From contig JAOAKB010000009.1 of NCBI GenBank assembly GCA_026413865.1, forward strand, positions 1 to 56,725: 56,725 bases of DNA, in the 5' to 3' direction. The DNA comes from Nitrososphaeria archaeon (lineage in GTDB: Archaea; Thermoproteota; Nitrososphaeria; JACIWG01). The translations under genes were made by a program, and so were the position numbers. This document shows, in pieces, positions 51,891-56,725 of this stretch (the stretch's first letter is position 1; the number at the start of each line of letters is the position of its first letter). The notes below the pieces were generated by a model. The model saw nothing but the letters and a program-made list of their open reading frames with translations. It was not told the origin of the DNA and ran no database searches.

Positions 51891-52298
51891 ATGGAAGACA
51901 ATGAAATAGAAAAAATATTAAAAAAAAGATATTTGGATATAATTAAAAAAGGCAATAAAGGAAATATTAGGGAAAATATAGTGTACAATCTAGATTCCAC
52001 TAGTTTTGAAAAATTTATAAGTGAAAATGAAAATGTTGTTGTAGACTTTTTTGCTGAATGGTGTGGACCATGTAAAATGATTAAACCAATATTTGAGCAA
52101 ATTGCTAGGGAAGTTTCACCATCTGTTAAATTTGCAAAATTAAATGTTGATCAAAGCCCAGAGATTGCTGAACGATTTTTTATTATGGGAGTACCTACAA
52201 TCATTTATTTTAAGTCAGGTAAAGTTGTTGAAAAAATTGTAGGCACAGTTGGCAAGGATGTTTTAAGACAGAAGATAAGAGAAGTTTATGGCATATAA
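51891..52298 (+). CDS. trx: Thioredoxin
   Basis: The 135-residue protein has the thioredoxin fold with VVVDFFAEWCGPCKMIKPIF, the redox pair in WCGPC, and the cis-proline loop MGVPTIIYFKSGK. A charged 30-residue N-terminal extension (EIEKILKKRYLDIIKKGNKG) precedes it, as in several archaeal thioredoxins. It ends five bases before the convergent CysRS-like gene. Confidence 0.93.
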   Translation: MEDNEIEKILKKRYLDIIKKGNKGNIRENIVYNLDSTSFEKFISENENVVVDFFAEWCGPCKMIKPIFEQIAREVSPSVKFAKLNVDQSPEIAERFFIMGVPTIIYFKSGKVVEKIVGTVGKDVLRQKIREVYGI

Positions 52299-52303
52299 TA
52301 AAT

Positions 52304-53473
52304 TTAGCTTTGAAGTGTTTCTAAACCTAAAACTTTGAGCACATCATCTAAAAATTTGGGGTTCACATTATATCTTGAACAATCCCTTATCAGAGTTATG
52401 AACAAGTCTATTACATTACATGTTTGCATGTTATTAGATAAATTTTCATAAAGCTGTTTTTTTAGCTCTATTAAATTATTTGGAGCCTTAGAATATGACA
52501 CACTTAAGTTAGAGAACATAAATTTTATTTCTTTAACAATATTTTCAAAATATTCGAGAACATCCATTGAGAATTCCGTAACTTCATCCCTTGATGTTGA
52601 GAGAAAATAAAGTCTAATAGACTCTGGAGAAAACTTTTTTAACACATCTTCAGCATAAATAATATTACCAAAGGACTTTGACATCTTTTTCCCCTCGATT
52701 GTCAGAACACAAGTGTGTATCCAATAAGGTACATAAGGTTTAACACCCTCAATTGCAACACCCAAACATTCAATAAAGTCATGATGTGGATAAACAAGTT
52801 CAATAGCACCCCCATGAATATCATGAGGGCCATTAAATATTTCATGAGCTATTACTACATCTTGCAAATGCCATCCAGGCCTACCAACACTCCAGGGAGA
52901 ATCCCAATTTGGTTTTAAGTGACTTTTAAACCAAAGAAGAAAATCTACAGGAGACTTTTTGTTAACATAAGAATCAAATCTTAATTCGTATAAAGTTGTT
53001 TTATCAAAGCCTGAAACAGGTCCTTTATCATATATTTTTTCAAATTCTAAAAAAATATTGCCATTAACATTATAAGCAAAACCTTGAGCTAAAAGTTGTT
53101 TGATATAAATGATGTAGTAGTTTATATAAGCAGACGACCTTGGAAAGAAGTTTGGTGTAGTTATATTTAATTTTTTTAAACTATGTAAGATAAGTGAGGA
53201 AAATCTTTCTGCCAGAACATTAAATGAACAACCTTCTTTATTAGCCTTTTCGAAGACGCTTTCATCTATATCTGTAAAATTTAGACAGAATTTAACATCA
53301 TAATTTAGATATTTTAGAAAACGAGCCAATAAATCAAAGAAAAAGAACGTTTTTAAGTGGCCTAAATGCAGTTCATCATAAACGGTTGGACCACAAACTT
53401 GTATATCAAATGAATACCCAGAACGTGGTTTAATCTTTGTTAATTTTCGAAGATTGGTAGTGTATAGTAACAT
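52304..53473 (-). CDS. cysS: Compact cysteinyl-tRNA synthetase-like protein lacking two zinc ligands
   Basis: The 389-residue class I synthetase has CGPTVYDELHLGHLKTFFFF (HIGH-like HLGH), FTDIDESVF, DIHGGAIELVYPHHDF and KKMSKSFGN. Aligned by eye to E. coli CysRS, zinc ligands C28 and H234 are kept, but C209 is aspartate (GWHLQD in place of GWHIEC) and E238 is isoleucine. The C-terminal anticodon-binding region of about 70 residues is missing. It may be a divergent CysRS or a paralogue with another role. Confidence 0.8.
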   Translation of the reverse strand: MLLYTTNLRKLTKIKPRSGYSFDIQVCGPTVYDELHLGHLKTFFFFDLLARFLKYLNYDVKFCLNFTDIDESVFEKANKEGCSFNVLAERFSSLILHSLKKLNITTPNFFPRSSAYINYYIIYIKQLLAQGFAYNVNGNIFLEFEKIYDKGPVSGFDKTTLYELRFDSYVNKKSPVDFLLWFKSHLKPNWDSPWSVGRPGWHLQDVVIAHEIFNGPHDIHGGAIELVYPHHDFIECLGVAIEGVKPYVPYWIHTCVLTIEGKKMSKSFGNIIYAEDVLKKFSPESIRLYFLSTSRDEVTEFSMDVLEYFENIVKEIKFMFSNLSVSYSKAPNNLIELKKQLYENLSNNMQTCNVIDLFITLIRDCSRYNVNPKFLDDVLKVLGLETLQS

Positions 53474-53491
53474 GATTAAAGCTTAAAAAAA

Positions 53492-53503
53492 CGATTATAT
53501 ATA
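53492..53503 (+). promoter_or_regulatory. TATA box of the 103-residue orphan gene
   Basis: cgattatatata predicts transcription starting around 53524, which argues against the GTG at 53506 as start codon and favours an ATG at 53521 or 53539. Confidence 0.4.
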
Positions 53504-53505
53504 AA

Positions 53506-53817
53506 GTGTATGTGCATAATATGACAAACGAATGTTACATGAATTACATCCCTTGGAAGAAAAAGTTGAACAAAAAAGAGATCATAAACCATATTAATCT
53601 ATTAAAGAGTGATGAAGGATTAAGAATCGAAATTGAAGAACTGGATGGTAAAAGAGTAAAAATTTATGCTAATAAAACAGGTGTAGAATATGTGTTAGGA
53701 ATAGTCTATGATAATGGAAAAGAGGAGAACATTATCTTCACTAGTACTAATGAAATTTGCCAGAAATTAAATAACCTATTAGAGGGAAAGAAAATTATAG
53801 ATATAATTTCCTATTAA
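53506..53817 (+). CDS. Hypothetical small soluble protein
   Basis: A frame of up to 103 residues opens with GTG at 53506; ATG codons at 53521 and 53539 are better placed relative to the TATA box (98 or 92 residues). The protein looks like a small alpha/beta domain: KKEIINHINLLKSDEGLRIE, IEELDGKRVKIYANKTGVEY, VLGIVYDNGKEENIIFTSTN, then a final helix. No family is recognised. It is convergent with phosphofructokinase and divergent from the CysRS-like gene. Confidence 0.6.
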   Translation: MYVHNMTNECYMNYIPWKKKLNKKEIINHINLLKSDEGLRIEIEELDGKRVKIYANKTGVEYVLGIVYDNGKEENIIFTSTNEICQKLNNLLEGKKIIDIISY

Positions 53818-53838
53818 AATTTGCAACTAACTGAGTAG

Positions 53839-54867
53839 CTAATAAGAGAGAGCTTTAAGGGCATTATATGTTTCTCGATCAAGAGACTTCATTTTAGACA
53901 CTGCATCATCCAGACTTACATATGTTATACTGGTACCCCTTAATGCAACCATAAAACCAAATTTTTTTTCCTTCACAAGCTCTACAGCAGCTAAACCAAA
54001 TCTGCTTGATAATACCCTATCAAAGGCTGTTGGGGGACCACCTCTTATTGTATGACCAAGCACTACAGACCTAACTTCGTATCCCGTTCTTTTTTCAATT
54101 TCCTCTGCAAGGAATTGGCCAATACCACCAAGTTTTACATGACCAAACTCGTCAACTTTGCCTTCTTTAACAAATGTAGAAGACACGTTCTTCATTACTG
54201 CACCTTCAGCTACAACTATAAGTGTAGAACGTTCACCCCTTTCATGCCTTCTTTTTATAAATGTTATTACTTCATCAAGGTCAAAGGGCTCTTCCGGCAC
54301 AAGTGTTAGGTGAGCGCCAGAAGCTATTCCTGCATAAGCAGCAACCCATCCAGCATGTCTGCCCATAACTTCAGCAACCATAACCCTATCATGTGATTCT
54401 CCAGTCGTCATAAGATTGTCTAGAGCATGCATTGCTTCATTTACTGCTGAATCAAAACCGAAGGTATAGTCTGTAGCAGAAATATCATTATCCATAGTTT
54501 TTGGAACACCAACAACATTTAAGCCCATTTTGAACAGCTTTGCGGCGACACCTAATGTATCATCACCACCTACAGCTATGATAGCATCTAATCCAAGTCG
54601 TTTAACATTTTCAAGTATTTTTTCAGGACCACCACTATGCTTAAATGGATTGGTTCGTGAAGTTTTTAATATTGTACCACCAATCTTATGAATATTGGCT
54701 ACATCTTTAAAAGAAAGTTTTACCATGTCATTATCCATTAACCCACGCCAGCCATACCTTATACCTAAAACTTCCCAACCATATTCTTCAGAAAGTTTAA
54801 CTACAGCTCTTATTACAGCGTTAAGTCCTGCACAGTCTCCACCACCAGTTAATATACCGATTCTCAT
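53839..54867 (-). CDS. pfp: 6-phosphofructokinase, residues predict PPi-dependent type
   Basis: The 342-residue enzyme has ILTGGGDCAGLNAVIRAVV, VGGDDTLGVAAKLF at about 99-112, VPKTMDNDI at 121-129 with catalytic D126, and MGRHAGWVAAYAG. An aspartate at the position of E. coli G104 (GGDDT) and a lysine at G124 (PKT) are the residues that favour pyrophosphate over ATP, as in the Thermoproteus enzyme. Such enzymes work reversibly in glycolysis and gluconeogenesis. Downstream of the aldolase, nine bases apart. Confidence 0.88.
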   Translation of the reverse strand: MRIGILTGGGDCAGLNAVIRAVVKLSEEYGWEVLGIRYGWRGLMDNDMVKLSFKDVANIHKIGGTILKTSRTNPFKHSGGPEKILENVKRLGLDAIIAVGGDDTLGVAAKLFKMGLNVVGVPKTMDNDISATDYTFGFDSAVNEAMHALDNLMTTGESHDRVMVAEVMGRHAGWVAAYAGIASGAHLTLVPEEPFDLDEVITFIKRRHERGERSTLIVVAEGAVMKNVSSTFVKEGKVDEFGHVKLGGIGQFLAEEIEKRTGYEVRSVVLGHTIRGGPPTAFDRVLSSRFGLAAVELVKEKKFGFMVALRGTSITYVSLDDAVSKMKSLDRETYNALKALSY

Positions 54868-54876
54868 TTACATAAT

Positions 54877-55668
54877 CTACCCATGCAATATTTTAATTGC
54901 ATCTTCTAAACTTTTTCCTTCAATAACCAAAGCTCTAAGAGCACGAGCCATCTTCAAAGGCTCTTCATGTTGCCATACATTCCTTCCAACAGCCAAACCA
55001 ATTCCACCTGCATCTAGTACACCTTTTACTTGCTGCAAGAAGACTTCTTCAGTTGGAGCTTTTGGACCACCAGACATCAAAACTTTAGCTTTTCCAGCAG
55101 ATTTTACTGCCCAACTGAAAGTGCTAGGGTCACCAGTATACTTGATTTTTACCGCATCAGCACCAAGCTCAAGACCAATCCTCGCAGCATATGCAACCAT
55201 TTCTTTGCTCGTATCATCTTTAACAGCTTCACCCCTTGGATAAACCCATGCAATAACAGCAAGACCATACTTTCTGGCATCCTCTTGTATTCTTCCAAAT
55301 TCTTGAAACATTATATTCTCATGAATACTTCCCGGATATATTGTATATCCTACAGCCTTTGCACCTAAGCTTACAGCATATTCTACAGAACAATTTTGTC
55401 TAGATATTGGGTCCCCTTTAACTATATTCGTTTTCCCGTTAAGCTTAACTATAAGAGGGACCCTTCCATTATAGTATTTTTCCGCTAATCCCTTTTGAAG
55501 AGCTATACCATTAAACTTTCCTTTTTCAGCAATTTCCATTACAAAAGCAGGATCTACACTTTTTTCATTAAAGTCTGTAGGACCATGTTCTATACCATGA
55601 TCATATGCAAGTATTATTGACCTCCCATTTTCTAGAAAGATATCAAAACCCATAGCGATCCATAGCAA
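54877..55668 (-). CDS. fba: Archaeal-type class I fructose-1,6-bisphosphate aldolase
   Basis: The 263-residue TIM-barrel enzyme has ILAYDHGIEHGPTDF, GAKAVGYTIYPGSIHENIMF, AWVYPRGEAV, the Schiff-base lysine in GADAVKIKYTGDP, and the phosphate loop MSGGPKAP. It cleaves or forms fructose bisphosphate. ATG at 55653 (GFDIFLENG) is an alternative start five codons in. It forms an operon with phosphofructokinase. Confidence 0.9.
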   Translation of the reverse strand: MLWIAMGFDIFLENGRSIILAYDHGIEHGPTDFNEKSVDPAFVMEIAEKGKFNGIALQKGLAEKYYNGRVPLIVKLNGKTNIVKGDPISRQNCSVEYAVSLGAKAVGYTIYPGSIHENIMFQEFGRIQEDARKYGLAVIAWVYPRGEAVKDDTSKEMVAYAARIGLELGADAVKIKYTGDPSTFSWAVKSAGKAKVLMSGGPKAPTEEVFLQQVKGVLDAGGIGLAVGRNVWQHEEPLKMARALRALVIEGKSLEDAIKILHG

Positions 55669-55742
55669 AGTGATGGATCTAATATATTAACTTTACTCTA
55701 CAAGTTAAAAATTTTATAAGAAAATTATAAAATAAATTACTA

Positions 55743-56725
55743 CTATTTTTTTAAAAAAATTAGACTTTCTAAAGCAACACCTATTTTTTTCCTATCTTGA
55801 TTTGTAACTATCCGTTTATTTGCATGAATAATCTTTTTAACTTTAAATCCAACATTTTTTGCAATATCTGATAAGATAAATGGTACAGGAACAATTTTAT
55901 TTGAAAATATTCCTTCACCAACAACTATTACCACATTACCATTTGAAGATAGAACCCTATACATTTCTAATAAAACATCTTTCATGTCCCTAAAATACGC
56001 TTTGCCTATAGATGGAATATCAAGGTATTCGAATTCACTGTAATCTTTTTCAACATCTAACCCAATATATGATCTTAGGCCATCATATTTTGTTTGGCCA
56101 AAAAAAAGTTCATTTTCAATTGCATAAACTTTAATGTAATCTATTATGTTCAAGTATGGCGGAGAAGTTATAATTGCATCAAAGATACAATCTTCTAAAA
56201 AGTCCATACGTCGTGCATCACCCATATAAACTTTAATTATCGACTTCCTTGCTTGAAATGTTTTGAGGTCATTAAGCATCTTTTTAACTACTCTCTTAAA
56301 AATCGGTCTAAAAGGAGGAATATTCCTCCTTTTCCTAATTTTTATCATAGAACCATCCTTATATGCCATTGAAACCTTGTTTGAGGCTGAGATAAGAGCT
56401 AAAGTGAAAAAATTTTTTGCCACTGGATCTTTTATTTCACTTATAGCTTGTTTGAAGAAGAGGATATCTTCAAGAGCAAATTTTGTGAAAGCCCGTTTAA
56501 TTAATGGACTCAAACCTTTTAAGGAAGGGGGGACAAATTTTAGGCTAAATATATCCCTTGCAATATTTTTTAAGTAGTTTATATCATAATCCATCGTTTT
56601 AACTTGTGATACGAATACGGCTAGAGGCATGACATCTACACCCACAGAGTTTATGCCTCTTTCTTTAGAGGCTAACAACGTAGTTCCAGATCCACAAAAT
56701 GGATCAAGGACCCAACTACCTTCTT
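55743..56725 (-). CDS. DNA (N4-cytosine/N6-adenine) methyltransferase-like protein, 5' end outside window
   Basis: The frame runs off the window edge. It reads WVLDPFCGSGTTLLASKERG at the edge (SAM-binding motif I), followed by GVDVMPLAVFVSQVK (motif II acidic end). A TSPPYLNIIDYIKVYAIENE catalytic motif comes about 170 residues later, then GNVVIVVGEG. Motif I precedes motif IV, unlike classical beta-class enzymes where DPF-x-GSG comes last. No restriction endonuclease is visible. A DNA target is likely but an RNA target is not excluded. Confidence 0.82.
   Translation of the reverse strand, partial: EGSWVLDPFCGSGTTLLASKERGINSVGVDVMPLAVFVSQVKTMDYDINYLKNIARDIFSLKFVPPSLKGLSPLIKRAFTKFALEDILFFKQAISEIKDPVAKNFFTLALISASNKVSMAYKDGSMIKIRKRRNIPPFRPIFKRVVKKMLNDLKTFQARKSIIKVYMGDARRMDFLEDCIFDAIITSPPYLNIIDYIKVYAIENELFFGQTKYDGLRSYIGLDVEKDYSEFEYLDIPSIGKAYFRDMKDVLLEMYRVLSSNGNVVIVVGEGIFSNKIVPVPFILSDIAKNVGFKVKKIIHANKRIVTNQDRKKIGVALESLIFLKK

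Overview
The window is archaeal chromosome. It carries archaeal/eukaryote-type ribosomal proteins (S4e, S6e, S24e, S27ae, S28e, L7Ae, L13e, L18e, L19e, L24e, L32e), aIF2-gamma, aIF5B, RNA polymerase subunits D, E', E'' and N, Cbf5, the RNase P subunit Rpp29, SecY, MEMO and DUF106 proteins, and GTP-dependent dephospho-CoA kinase. Isoprenoid genes run through isopentenyl phosphate kinase. Base composition is low in G+C. Promoters are TATA boxes about 25 nt upstream of very short leaders. L13e is present, while L14e, L34e and adenylate kinase are missing from their usual places around secY-cbf5. This fits a TACK (Thermoproteota-like) archaeon, but the exact lineage cannot be fixed from this window.

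Layout. 1-817: end of a class I fumarase alpha-type gene and an Lrp/AsnC regulator. 921-3241: two overlapping genes, a small HExxH protein and a nucleotidyltransferase-kinase fusion. 3231-10000 (minus): S27ae, S24e, dephospho-CoA kinase, Spt4, RpoE', an Fcf1-like PIN protein, aIF2-gamma, S6e, aIF5B, L24e, S28e and L7Ae. 10027-16370 (minus): GluRS, prenyl synthase, type 2 IPP isomerase, isopentenyl phosphate kinase, mevalonate kinase and MEMO, as one tightly packed operon for membrane-lipid precursors. 16409-22094 (minus): S2, enolase, RpoN, S9, L13, L18e, RpoD, S11, S4 and S13. 22168-32000 is the accessory stretch: a DUF4430 + ECF-S uptake pair, a triple-tail CDF metal exporter, a DUF4443 regulator divergent from a DUF4013 membrane protein, a sugar nucleotidyltransferase-cupin fusion, an aminotransferase, a ThiR-like HTH-ThiN regulator divergent from a NikR-like regulator with a radical SAM/SPASM enzyme, an intron-bearing tRNA-Ser(GGA), and an isopropylmalate dehydrogenase-like gene. 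32004-47772 (minus): the S10/spc ribosomal superoperon, L3 to L13e, with an Hsp20 gene inserted between L30 and L15. 47891-56725: a SPOUT methyltransferase, PDCD5, a GSA-aminomutase-like gene next to tRNA-Glu, orphans, thioredoxin, a compact CysRS-like protein lacking two zinc ligands, PPi-type phosphofructokinase, archaeal class I aldolase and a DNA methylase cut by the window end.

Most of the window is translation, transcription and core carbon/isoprenoid metabolism. The parts most worth a second look are the NikR-like/radical SAM pair with its shared palindromic control region, the HExxH/nucleotidyltransferase-kinase pair, the ECF-S/DUF4430 pair with a palindrome at its start site, and the CysRS-like protein. 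I saw no CRISPR array, insertion sequence, integrase, rRNA or replication origin.
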